This document shows positions 30,298 to 64,000 of a stretch of DNA of 64,000 bases, piece after piece. The number at the start of each line of letters is the position of its first letter. Position 1 is the stretch's first letter. The DNA comes from Erpobdella octoculata (Eukaryota > Annelida > Clitellata > Hirudinida > Erpobdellidae). The stretch spans positions 26,683,398 through 26,747,397 of the forward strand of contig OZ022244.1 of assembly GCA_963978895.1 (NCBI GenBank). Reading direction: 5' to 3'. The translations under genes and the position numbers were made by a program. The notes beneath the pieces are model-generated. The model searched no databases, was not told the origin of the DNA, and saw nothing but the letters and a program-made list of their open reading frames with translations.

Positions 30298-31348
30298 ATG
30301 ACAATGGCTCCAGCTGAAGGTCCTCCAACTAGAAAACCAAGCCAGCGTCTCTCCAGTGTCACTGGGATTTCACAAGTTAATTTTCAGCTCACTTTGCTGT
30401 GTAGCGAGTTGATCGCTGCTGGGGCTGGTGGTATAGCGATAAGGCGTTCGCCTGTAGACTTGAAGGTCGGCAGTTCCAATCCAGCCGACCTCACCAGCAG
30501 CACTTACAGGGATATAAGTGACACTGTTCAAGTCTGGCTACACAAAAAGTTAAGAATCTTATGTTTATAGGCATTAACATGGCAGCATTCTAACTTTAAC
30601 AATCTTAAATGATTAATCGTTTAGCTGGGTTGAACTTGAAGTCTTTCAACTTAATTGCATTTGCTTTCACCTATTGGTTTTTTCTATTAAAAATGGTATA
30701 CAACAATTTATTTATCAACGTGTATGAACTGAAGGCGTTGTCACTGCATTTTGCACGAATAGCATTAAGCAGCCGATAATTGACCAGTACCGATTATCGG
30801 CCAATACCGATTGTGAAACGGCCGATACCGATTGTGAAACAGCCAATACCGATTGTGAAACGGCCGATACCGATTATCAGTATATAATCGAACGGTACCG
30901 ATTATGAACAAGAGTCTATAATCGGCCGATACCGGTAATACACCAATAACAGGTGCATACAAATTATTCCAAAGTTTTATTTTTTTTGGAGGTGTGTTGA
31001 ACCTTAAAAACCATCCACTTTGCTGCGCATAAATCTGTCTCTTTTGCGACATTTTAAACATATTTAAATAGTATTTTACTGTATTTAACACTTTGTATTT
31101 TTTTGTTTCTGTTTATTTTTTCCCCACCTTCTTTAGCCAGACTTGAAACTGGCTTAACAGTTAACGAAGCCAGCAATCAAACGTCCTGCTTGGATATGAA
31201 ACTGCCTGTGTCAGAATGTGACAGAATCGAGAAGGAAAACTATGATGGCGTTAGTTGTGCTGTTATGGAAAACGTTGTCCAATTAGATCCCACAGATAGA
31301 ATAACTAAGAACAGAAAACAACACTGTGAACAAGTTTTTAATGTCTAA
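30298..31348 (+). CDS. Small two-exon gene, hypothetical protein (about 89 aa)
   Basis: I do not recognise this protein. Exon 1 is proposed as 30298-30355 (MTMAPAEGPPTRKPSQRLS) and exon 2 as 31137-31348 (TRLETGLTVNEASNQTSCLD ... KQHCEQVFNV). The junction is phase 1. The acceptor follows a strong pyrimidine tract (31092-31136, ending TTCTTTAG). Exon 2 has balanced codon use and higher GC than its flanks, and an AATAAA 26 nt past its stop. The donor (A/gtgtca) is weak; exon 1 could instead run to CAA/gttaat at 30375, which would not keep phase. The product looks soluble, with no signal peptide or membrane segment, basic near the start and with four cysteines. A tRNA-type SINE lies in its intron. 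Exon 2 is more secure than exon 1. Confidence 0.4.
30424..30498 (+). mobile_element. tRNA-derived SINE head, diverged copy
   Basis: GCTGGTG...CACCAGC closes an acceptor-like stem around an A-box-like TGGTATAGCGATAAGG, the phrase GGCGTTCGCCTGT and a damaged B box (GTTCCAATCC). The same wording occurs in the better copy at 61392. The body probably runs on to about 30590. Confidence 0.6.
30775..30935. repeat. Tandem repeat, unit 21 bp (CCGATACCGATTGTGAAAC type)
   Basis: The phrase GCCGATACCGATTGTGAAAC and variants (GCCAATACCG, CCGATTATCG) repeat about seven times. It is CG-bearing in an AT-rich region. On the minus strand it encodes a periodic RPFHNRY peptide, which is a repeat artefact. Confidence 0.75.
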
Positions 31349-31374
31349 AACGTTTGAACAACTTTTAAAGTGAC

Positions 31375-31380
31375 AATAAA
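31375..31380 (+). promoter_or_regulatory. Polyadenylation signal AATAAA of the small plus-strand gene
   Basis: Canonical hexamer 26 nt after the stop at 31346-31348, which supports a real 3' terminal exon. Confidence 0.5.
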
Positions 31381-32659
31381 ACTAATATACATTTATTTCC
31401 TTGACGTTTCAACAAAGAAAGGCAATCAACCATTCCCCGACCTGTGAAAATATGATGAGTTCTTATTTAAGTTTTTATTTTTAGTTTTTATTCAAATATA
31501 ACTTGGAAAAAAATACTTTTATTTAAAAGTTAAAGTTTTTTTTTAAATATTCGTAAATGCTTCGAATTTTTAAACTGTGTGTTTAAAATATAACTAGTTA
31601 CTTAAAAATTAAAGAAATAGAAGCAAGAACATTTTAAGGCCACCTGGTGAATAATATAAAGTTAAGTATTTTTGATGCTCGAACCCATACTTTTTAAAAA
31701 GTGAAACCCGGACTCAAACCTTCAACAAATTTAAACCGGAACCCGAACCCGAACTCGGACATTAGAAAAAATGAAACCAAACAAGAATCAAAAAAATTAA
31801 AAAAAAACGATTTGTACTAGGTATAACGAGTGAACGTAAAAAACTTTGTTTTTTTTTAATCTCTTAAAATCATTTTAACTTTCACCCTCGATTTCTTATC
31901 AAATTGTGAGGAAATTCAATATTTTAAGGTACATTTGGTAGGATATAAAATAACGCATTAATACACATTTTTGAACAATCAATATCGATTTTCACATTTT
32001 TCGTTAACTTAATTTAATCAACAAACAACAAACAACGTCACTGAACAACACGTAGATTTTTTAGTAGAACGTTCAAAATATTTGTTTTTAATTTTTTTAG
32101 CAGTAATATCTCAAAATTATTTGTCTGTCCTAACGCTTCTATGGACCAAGTTTCAGATCGATTAGATGACGGGAAATGGGGTTGTGTTCAATCAATCAAA
32201 CAGACATACAGATAGATGAAGTTAATATATAAAGGATTTAAAAAAAGACTATTCAAGTTCTCACTTCGCCTGGTAAACATTTGTCGTCGGAGATATCATT
32301 ATTCTAGATTTTATTGAAATATTCTGATTGATTTGATTAAAAATTGAATTTAAAACAAAAGTTTTGTGCGTTTTTATACTTTTTGTTATACAAATTGAAT
32401 TTGCCATTTAACTCATGGAGCAATTTGCATAAAAACGGCTCAGAAGGCAATAGAAAATTAAAAAAAAAATTATGAGAATGTTGAAAAAACCTAAGTAAAA
32501 TTTTTTTTAAAAATTTGGGAAGAAATAAAAAAAAACTTATCAAACTATCCCAGTAGGTTTGCTGAAAATTTTTTAAACGTTTGTTTTTGTATTTCTATGT
32601 TTTGAAGATTAATATTTTGAGTAAATAAAAAACAATTTTTGAATTGTAATAATTATAAA

Positions 32660-32660
<1 letters not shown>

Positions 32661-32748
<88 letters not shown>
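32661..32748. repeat. (TA)n microsatellite
   Basis: About 88 bp of alternating TA. Confidence 0.9.
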
Positions 32749-32751
<3 letters not shown>

Positions 32752-33239
32752 ACCAAGGGATCATGGGAAGGTTGAGATAACTTACAGTTGTTGGAGTGCA
32801 AAGAAAGAAAAAGGAAATGATTTGAAAAGGTTCTTATTTAAGAGACTGCTGTGGCACGAGGCAACGATCCGTTGGAGGTCACATATTTCAGGGAATAAAG
32901 AGTGAATAATAAAAATTATAGTTGACATAATAATTATGTTAGAAAATAAAATTATTATTATTGTCATTAATAATAATAATATTATTATTATTAATGTGAA
33001 GAAATATTTGTAAATTATTTATGAACGGGAAACGATATGGCATGGTTTGCTTGAAAATTTAAAGTGAATTTCAAATAAGGATTGAGATGAATGGACTGAG
33101 CAAATGTGAAAGTTGGGTGAATGAATAAAAAGATATTATAATCAATATAAAGGAATAAAGCGAGAAGGTGAGAAAAGAGAGGGGAGAGAGAAAAAAGGAA
33201 CCACTAAAAATAAAACTAAAGTAGCGGATATATTTGTTA

Positions 33240-33242
<3 letters not shown>

Positions 33243-33301
<59 letters not shown>

Positions 33302-33376
33302 AGCGAGCAAAAGAGTGAGAGAGAAAGAGAGAGAGAGAGAGAAAAAGAGAAAGAGAGAGAGAGAGAAAGAGAAAAA
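33243..33376. repeat. (GA)n microsatellite, interrupted
   Basis: GAGAGA runs with AAAG interruptions; a purine-only strand of about 130 bp. Confidence 0.9.
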
Positions 33377-34497
33377 ACACAAATGTGCAAGCCGATTCGC
33401 ATTCATTTTTAGAAAAAAATCAATTTAGAAATGGCAAGTAAAAAATATTATTTTTTATCCAACTATTCAAATTATGATGAGTTATTGAAATTTGTTATGG
33501 AAATTAAAAAATTTTTAAACTTCTTAAAAACGTCTTGTAAAAAAAATAAATAAATTCAATCTTCAATAGAGTTTATTGTTAAGATTTTCAATGGCAATTA
33601 TGATTAAATAATTTTTTGAAGCAATTGAAAAATGCTATCAGAGAGATGTGATTAAATTTATCAGTTTAAACACAATAATGTTGAAAACTATAAATTGATT
33701 TAAAACTTTTATTACTTTAAATATAAAGCTTCCTATTAAAAAAACTCCAATGAAACAGACGATTTCATTGCGAAGCAAAGCACAGAAGAGAGTTTTAAAG
33801 TATAATTTGATTGAATAATTTTATTGCAAAGCTTCGCAATGAAATCATTCAATCAAAAGAGCTTCTTAGACTTTAAAAATCAAGTTTGGCGGGACAATTT
33901 CAAGGGGTAAAACAGCACAGAAGGTAAAGTATTTTAATTTATCATCTTTTAGCTAAGAGATAAATATTTTTTTTTTATTTATTAAATTTTGATCAATTAA
34001 GTTGAATAAATTGATGCTGAAGATTTTAGAGCTCAAATTAGGCAAATAGCAGGTAAATATGTGACAACAGTATTTTTCACACAGTCAAACAAACAGATGA
34101 AAAAAGTTTAATAAAAGCATTTAAAAAATCTGAAGAGCCATATAAGAATATAAAAAAAGTTCCAACAACAACTCTAAAAAAACATAATATTCAGGAAGTT
34201 GCTATCCCCATGACAACGGATGAGATAAGTAAAAAGTCGGTTTTGAAGTAAATGAACTTTTTAACACTTTCTCATGTTTTTAAATGATTTTTTCATTGTG
34301 AAAGTTTTTTACTTGAATATTTTAAATGCTATGCTGGCATCTGTTTCCACCAATGACTTCTATTCCATTTAGAAAGATGGTAGTTTAGAACAACTCTTGT
34401 ATTCCACTCAGTAATGAAGAACAATAATTGTATTCTAATTGTTAGTGTAGAACAATTTTTGTATTCTACTTGGTAGTGTAAAACAAGAATTACTAGC

Positions 34498-34650
34498 AGG
34501 GACGGCGATTTATGTTAAATATTGGGGAGTCTTTTTTTCTGCTTTTCCTCCCTCTACTTTTATGCGGGGTGTATTACCCTTAAAAAATTTTCTTAGGTTT
34601 GTCTTGCCGTAGGTAATTTTCAGATTATTTTTTAAATAAAAAAACCACGT
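34498..34650 (+). repeat. Dispersed repeat, copy A
   Basis: GGGACGGCGATTTATGTTAAATA ... GGGGAG ... CTGCTTT ... TATGCGGGG follows the same order as the reverse complement of 59072-58893. Class unknown; two copies in opposite orientation. Confidence 0.6.
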
Positions 34651-36064
34651 TTTCTACTATGGGTACTACCTACAGGTGTTTTTGAAGAAAGTTAAAATTT
34701 TTTCCAATTGCTTTAAATTTTTTCTTTCTTTCCCGTTTTTATAGACAATTCAAAACAAAGCATCAGTCCTGTTTTTGCTATCTGGCGCTTTATAAATAAA
34801 TAAATAAATAAATAGATAAATGCTAATTTTTCATGCAAAACTTAGTTGCGAGAGAGATAAAGAGGAGAAAAAAAATAAAAAAAGAGAAACAAAAGATAAA
34901 AACAGAAAAACCAATTTAAAACAACTTGCATTGTCTACAAATCTAAGGTCCATTGTCAGAAAAATTTCGTTCATTAACGCTAAAATTTTATTAGATTAAT
35001 TATTTTTAGCTGTGACTTTTATTTAGTAGTGCAGATCAATAGTTTTATTGCACTTAATAGTTTAGACCAATAGTTATATTCTATTTAGAAGTAAAGTACA
35101 ACAGCTGCATTGTTTTTAGTATTGTATTCAATTAAGTAGTGATGAAAAATAATTGTAGTAAATTTTTTAAATTGATAATTTTTACATAAGAACTTAAAAA
35201 TGTTTTTAGGTTATTTGTTTATATAGCTGAGGATAAAATATATATATATTTTTTAATCTCTCACGTTAACTTCACCGCAGGTCTTGCTTGCTTGATTTGC
35301 TTGAAGTTTTGAAAATCTTGAAAGTGAAAATAAAATTACTTTCCGATATCCAATTAAGCTGGAATTTGAAATAAAGGCCTGTTTTTATGACAATGCATTT
35401 GTTTAATTTTGAAAATCGTTTGAAGAATAAAATTCTTTAAAAAAATAATTGTCTATGTTATGTTATAAATGAAAACAAGTAAAATACAATTTAATAAAGG
35501 TTTACATATAGAAATTAAACACAATGTCATTTTAAAAGCTTTTTTGCAATAAATTAAAAGCCAGAAAATTCAGAAATATGAGGGATTTGTTAAAAAGCTT
35601 GGTTTTGTACGGCTTATTTGTTTAATTTTAATTAAAATTAAATTAATTTGAATGTACAAATAATAAAAACCGGATTTAAAAATATCAATCTTGTCATTTT
35701 AAAAGAAATTTTTTTTAGTTTTTTTTTTACAAAGTATCATTTTCAATCCATATTTTTCACCAACTAACAACTTCACGGAATGCAAAAAATTAGGATAAGC
35801 AAACAATAAATGACCATCTTGGGAGATATGCGTGGCCTCTTCAAAGCAGCATCATATTGTAAATTGATCATTGATCACAATCTCTCTTTTTCTCTCTGTC
35901 TCTTTGTCTTGCTCTATGTCTGCCTGTTTCTCTTTATCTTTTTCTCTTGTTTTGTTGTAATTTATCAATTTTTCACTGTCATCACTCCATAAGCAATAAA
36001 TCACTGTGACGCTTGTTCATTGAACTAAAAAAGTGATGAAAACGTTATATATAAGGATGTCATG

Positions 36065-36310
36065 GTTACCCGGCCCAAACCTGAAATTTAGTAATGCCCG
36101 GATTTTTTCTGAAAACCAAACTTTTATAAATTGAAAACCAAGCCCAGACGCAAATCCGGGGTTTTAAAAAAGAAAAAAACCTGAAACTGAACCAAAACCG
36201 GAACTATGAAACAATTAAAACTAAAACCCAGAGTTTTGAAATAATGAAACACGAACCCAGCTTTTAAAAACTGTAAACCCAAACCTGACCCCAAACCCAA
36301 AAAATCTTAA
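36065..36310. repeat. AACCCG-rich degenerate repeat
   Basis: Short words such as CCCGGCCCAAACC, AAACCCAG, AACCGGAAC and AACCTGAC recur every 10-25 bp. Similar text lies at 31680-31770. Confidence 0.5.
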
Positions 36311-36995
36311 TAGTCTAACCCATGAATTCCTTAAACTAAATGTTACAAAAAATATATCAACATATATCATTACACAATTTGTATCGCAAAATAAAATGTA
36401 AAAAAACAAAAACTATTTTAAAAATAAAATATTTGACTATCAAACAGCGTTGAAACAGTTGATGGTTACGCCTTACTAATAATGTGATGGAATGATTGAG
36501 TGAGGTTAAAACGTTTTTCGACCCCACAGTACTGTACCGGCCCGGTTTGACTATAATTGGGCAAGCGGGTAGGGCATACGAGTGACAGCCTCTTATCGTA
36601 CGACTCAATGTTGGTCTCATTGATGAGAGAGCAGAGAACAATGTAACCATGTTTTTGGGTCAGAGGAAGTCGTACATCAGGGGTGTAGTAAATTCAATCC
36701 GTCAATGAAATTTGTTGAGAGAGAAAGAGAAAATATTAAAAAAAAATAAAGAGGAAAAAGTAAAAAATAGATGGACTTGTAAATGGATGGTCGTTTGTGA
36801 GGATGTCGCTGTATTAGACATACCAACCAACAAACGAGTTTTAACCAAATCAAAAAAGTTGGAGATTATGTTTTTAAAATTTATTGAAAACTGAAGCTTT
36901 TTACATTTGTTTGCTTTCAAGATGCACAAAACAAAATATATTTTTCTGAACATTTTACGATAATCATCAAAATGAAATATTTATCGAAGTTTTTT

Positions 36996-58192
<21,197 letters not shown>

Positions 58193-58892
58193 CTGCAATA
58201 AAAAACTTTTTTCCTGAAACAACTTTTTTATTTACTGCATGACAGTCAGATTGATTAATGTACTTAAATAGTTGTCTTAATTAAATTAATATTATGAAGT
58301 ACAATTGTTTGATTTTTTGATTCTACAATAACTTATTGGGAGTTGGGTTAGTAAACTGGATCAGATTTAGACCTGGCGTGGTTATTATTATTTGACAACT
58401 TATGTAGCGCGTCAAGGGCGCTTTAATCGTTTTGGCCAAACTACCGTCATTATTTATTTTTGAGAACTAGTGGAAAGGTTTCCGTTTAAATGTTACTAAA
58501 ACCAGGGACGGCAATTGGGGGGGGGGAGGTGTTGGACAAGTTCCTCACAATTATTTGGTTGAGGGACACCATTGTCTCCCAAAAACTTGCAAATTCAAGT
58601 TGAAAAAAATCTACATGCATAATTTCCCATGTCTGTTTGTATGTATGTTAACAATTTCGCATAACGCGGGACCCACGGTGGTCAGTATGCTCAGCAGTTA
58701 ATAATTTAGTGGGCACAGGCGTGTAATAAAAGTTATTACGCAATTGTACAATGCGTAAAATAATATAAAATGGGATTTTAAAAAATCCGTAATTTTTGAA
58801 GGGCTATGTAATAAGACTTTAGGTTAATGAAACGAAATTGTTCCGACAACAAACCTTAGATTTTTAGGCAATGCAATGAGGGTTTGATCATC

Positions 58893-59072
58893 ACATTAAA
58901 ACCAATATGTCTCACTGTGGTGGTTTTGCCGTTAACGTGCATCGGAGTCTCATTGGCGAAACTTCTAAAAATTTTCCGGTGGTTAATACCCCCGGAACCC
59001 CGCATATAAGGAAAAAAGGGGAAAGCAGAAAAATGGTCTCCCCACTATTTAACAGGAATCGCCACCCCTGAT
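58893..59072 (-). repeat. Dispersed repeat, copy B
   Basis: The reverse complement reads 'ggtggcgattcctgttaaat', 'ggggaga', 'ctgctttcc', 'tatgcggggttc', matching the plus-strand copy at 34498-34650. The fragment at 58501 (AGGGACGGCAATTGGGG) may be a third, short piece. Confidence 0.6.
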
Positions 59073-59854
59073 CAAAACCTACATAAAATGTTTGATAAAA
59101 ATTCTCAAATTTATCGAATATTGCCAAAAACAATTTTCAAGAAAAATTAAACAGCTTTTTTAAATTTATTAAAATATTTCTATAATAAGGCGATGCTTTA
59201 ATCAAAGAAGACAAAAAGCCAAGTAACCAATAATTAACACCAGTAATTTAACAATCACTTTGTACGGAAGCTTATTTTAGGAGAAAAAAACATTTTATTC
59301 GATTTGACGAACGATTAACCAGTATCATCTTTCGTCACATCACACAAAGCTCCTGGACGCTAACATTTTAAATGTGATTTTTATAAAAAAAAACTAAAAA
59401 AATAAATTAAAAACCTAACACAAAGTAGAAGATTTATCGACCACATTGGACAAGGACAAAGACCTCGAGCTTTCCGCGTGGCTACAAGAGGGTTGCAGGA
59501 TTAGAGGGTTAGAGGGGTTGTAGATCGCAAGAAGAGGTTTGCTTTTGTCAATTTTGTTGCTTGATGAAGCGAACAAATTTAAACAGGAAAATAAACATTA
59601 GAAATATTTTTAATTACGTTTAATTGTTTGATTTAATTTCTACAAAGTAGATAAAAAATGTCTGCGTCTATTCTTTAAGACGATCTGACAGAATCCTATA
59701 ATTTTTTACTTAAAAAAAACAAAACAAATAGAAATATTAAATCCAAAACATAAATTATATATTTCACTGAGTGCCTGTCTTTCTTCAAAAATCATCCATC
59801 CATCATTCGCAAGTCGAGTGGCCGTGTCCATTAGCTCGGTGAGAGCCAGACATT

Positions 59855-59907
59855 GTAATCATCATCGTCATCGTCATTGTCATCGTCGTCGTCACCGTCA
59901 TCGTCAC

Positions 59908-59942
<35 letters not shown>

Positions 59943-60050
59943 CCTTCATCGTCATCGTCATCGTCATCGTCATCACCATCACCACAACCACCACCACCAT
60001 CATCATTTTCATCATCATTTTCATCATTATCATCATCATCATCATCAGTA
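59855..60050. repeat. (ATC)n/(GTC)n microsatellite
   Basis: CATCGTCATCGTC, then CACCACCATCATC triplet runs; open in several frames but periodic. Confidence 0.9.
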
Positions 60051-60917
60051 CTACATTCATCATCACCGCAAGTTTAAAACAAGTTTCGAAAACTCTTCTA
60101 GAGAATATATCAAAATAATTTCATTTGCCAAAGAGTTCCCAGGCAAATAAAATTTTCATCGAAGTACTGACACTATCAGTTTTCATTCCACTCTCCCATT
60201 ATATTTTTATAATTCATTTAAAAAAAGAACGAAAAACAATGATGGTTTGCAAATAATTTCAAATTTTATAAAACAAAAAACTTGAATTGTGTTTTCTAGA
60301 GCGTGAACAGCATAAAAATAACCAATATAAAAATCCCATCAGGTTTCACTTTCGGTCACAAACAGGAAATCGCATGTCGTTGACAGCAGGTTTTTTTTCT
60401 TCAAACTTCCATTTTTTAATTATTTTTTTTTCAGGTTTTTTTTCACGCCCTCAGACGAGAACTTCAGGGCGGTTTTTGTAACGTGACTGAGAGAGTAGGG
60501 ATGTGTTTATATTAATTTTTACATTTACTTAATTGAATAGAAGGATGTGCTGTGCTGATATCAATGTTCTCATGGTCATCATCTCCACCACAACAAAATA
60601 TTACTACTTTTAATAATCGAGTTTATATATATATATATATCGCCAATAGTATACGGGGTTTTTCGAATGGTTTCGTGGTTTATTATAATTTAATGAAATA
60701 AAGCCTGAGTATTTGTCTCTTTCTTCCTTAAAATAACTTCTTTATTTCGTCAGGTTGACATGCGAGTTATCGGTGAATAAATTAGTTATAAGAATATTCT
60801 ATATTTTTTTGGTTGCTGACAAATCCAAACTTTTCTTTTTGTTTTTTGTCATGTCGGTACGAACTTGAAGCTTTTTGAGGCCGTCACAACGAGAGGATAT
60901 ACTTTTCTATTTTTAAA

Positions 60918-61385
<468 letters not shown>

Positions 61386-61391
61386 TTAGAG

Positions 61392-61625
61392 GCGCTGGTG
61401 GCAGAGCGGTAGAGCGTTCGCCTGTCAATCGTAGCGGTAGAGCGTTCGCCTGTCAATCGTTAGGTCGGCAGTTCAAACCTCACCAGCGTAATTCCCTTAA
61501 GCAAGGAGTTCACTCGCATTTGCTAAAGGGGTAGGCGCCTATAAATGGCTGTCTTTGCAAGTAACCTACCTCTAAAAATGGCGCTCCCGTAATGGACTTT
61601 GTCGATAAGGGAGCGCCTAATCAAA
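61392..61625 (+). mobile_element. tRNA-derived SINE with intact A and B boxes
   Basis: The acceptor-like stem is GCGCTGGTG ... CACCAGCG (61392 to 61488). The A box TGGCAGAGCGG (61399-61409) fits TRGYNNANNNG and the B box GTTCAAACC (61471-61479) fits GWTCRANNC. A 28-bp segment (61405-61432) is exactly duplicated at 61433-61460, lengthening the head. CGCCTGTCA recalls a tRNA-Asp anticodon arm. The roughly 130-bp body (GGCGCCTATAAATGG, GGGAGCGCC) leads into a TTA-repeat tail, the RNA polymerase III/LINE-mobilised pattern. Confidence 0.75.
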
Positions 61626-61627
61626 TG

Positions 61628-63010
<1,383 letters not shown>

Positions 63011-64000
63011 ACTTCTACTACTAATACCAGTGACGTAGCCAAAGTCAGTAATTGCAAAAACGTGATTTTTCAAACTCTTTTAATATTCCTGAATAATCAC
63101 TATCCATCCCGGATAATAAAGTGTAAACTTCACTTGGATAAACATTTTTTATACGTCAAATTAATAAAACAGAATTTATTTGACAACTTTTGAGGTTATA
63201 TAAGGTCAAATATTAAACTTAATAATTTGCCTACAAGTACTACAAGTATATAAATAGTCCAAGACATTTATAAAGTTGAGACCACCATTCTTAGTCCCCA
63301 AAGAGCAGTCTTAAAATTAACCCAAAACGGGCAAGTAGATAAAAGATGGAGTAAACCATGAATTCCATTTAATTACCACCGCGCTCAACCAAACGATTAA
63401 ACCCTGTGAAAAAATCCCGAGAAAAAACTTGCCAAATCGAATCCAATAAGACGTCAACGTGAGGTCTAAACGCCCCACTGCAGTCAGGAACCGAACCGAC
63501 GACTGCTTGTCGAGTTGCTAATGGAAATCACTCGACTTCTCGAGAGGAAAAGGAAGTAGATTTATTTTTACTTTTAGTTTTTTTTCCTTTTTAAAAAGTT
63601 TCTTTCCACTAATTTCTTTTTTTTTAAATTTTCTATTTTATTTTAAATTTAATATTTTTTTTTTATAATTTGGTCTGTAAAATTTGTTTCTTTTTGTGCT
63701 TTTAATTTCCTTTTATATTATTATTTTTGTTTTTGTTTTTCCATTGTAAGTTTTTATTTGCTTAATTATAGTTCTTTGAAAGTATTTGGCTGGCACAGAT
63801 GGTGGTAATGCTGCTGATGATGATGATAAAAAAAGGAGATGATGACGAAGTGAGGTTTAAGTGATTGATCATTATAAAAGTAATTTCGTGAAATAAATTA
63901 AGCTCTGAAGTTTTGCCCAAAATGTAGAGCCACTTAAAATGAACTTTTTTGGAGGTTAATTTTTTATTATACTCTTTTTCTCTCTCTTGCTTTTTTTTCT

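Larger units (their letters stand above)
31349..36995. other. Spacer between the small plus-strand gene and the Ig gene
   Basis: No gene recognised. It holds an AACCCG-rich stretch (31680-31770), a Helitron-type phrase 'accaagtttcagatcgatt' with (CAGA)-like run (32145-32230), (TA)n (32661-32748), (GA)n (33243-33376), a dispersed repeat (34498-34650) and a second AACCCG-rich stretch (36065-36310). A 97-codon minus-strand open frame at 36650-36357 has no family match I can name. Confidence 0.5.

Noticed and set aside
31680..31770. Telomeric repeat tract
   Set aside because: AACCCG-like words are irregular and interrupted; not a regular telomere repeat.
36357..36650. 97-codon minus-strand open frame downstream of the Ig gene
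   Set aside because: No splice partner or recognised domain; more likely old repeat sequence.
61392..61488. Functional tRNA gene
   Set aside because: The head contains an internal 28-bp duplication and continues into a SINE body with a TTA tail; it cannot fold as a normal tRNA.

Overview
This is animal nuclear DNA. It is AT-rich, its genes are split by many short-exon/long-intron junctions with GT-AG borders, and it is saturated with microsatellites, minisatellites and small transposons. Exon content (OXCT1, a tetraspanin, an Ig-domain surface protein, a WSC/EGF protein) and the repeat style suggest an invertebrate, probably a lophotrochozoan such as an annelid or mollusc. The species cannot be fixed from the sequence alone.

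Four protein genes were rebuilt by hand on the minus strand, using exon phase and family conservation. (1) A complete tetraspanin of 7 coding exons and about 291 residues lies at 8103-2883. (2) A complete OXCT1 (mitochondrial succinyl-CoA:3-ketoacid CoA-transferase, SCOT) of 14 coding exons and about 522 residues lies at 20770-11752. (3) A secreted or membrane-anchored protein with a galactose-binding-like region, a WSC domain and two EGF-like modules, of 9 exons and about 395 residues, lies at 29610-26338. (4) An immunoglobulin-superfamily protein with three Ig domains lies at 58192-36996; its 5' end is missing from the window or unrecognised. On the plus strand a small two-exon gene (30298-31348) probably diverges from gene 3. 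Its last exon carries an AATAAA 26 nt past the stop.

Layout: 1-2.9 kb no coding gene, with a CpG-rich block near 1.6 kb; 2.9-8.1 kb tetraspanin; 8.1-11.7 kb transposon-derived spacer (Helitron-like and foldback elements); 11.7-20.8 kb OXCT1; 20.8-26.3 kb CR1-like LINE remnant and a 1.2-kb layered tetranucleotide array; 26.3-29.6 kb WSC/EGF gene; 30.3-31.3 kb small gene; 31.3-37 kb spacer; 37-58.2 kb Ig gene, whose introns hold a 36-bp minisatellite of about 27 copies and a 1.4-kb (CACT)n array; 58.2-64 kb spacer with a tRNA-derived SINE set between a 470-bp (TAC)n array and a 1.4-kb tri/hexanucleotide array.

The genes do not form an obvious pathway: one is a mitochondrial enzyme of ketone-body use and the others are cell-surface or extracellular proteins. 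No bacterial-type system, CRISPR array, operon or rRNA is present. The most unusual items are the Ig domain with a giant low-complexity insertion in its F-G loop, the (GTGA)n array that repeats a consensus 5' splice site hundreds of times beside a real one, the layered microsatellites, and several well-bounded small transposons with intact target-site signatures.
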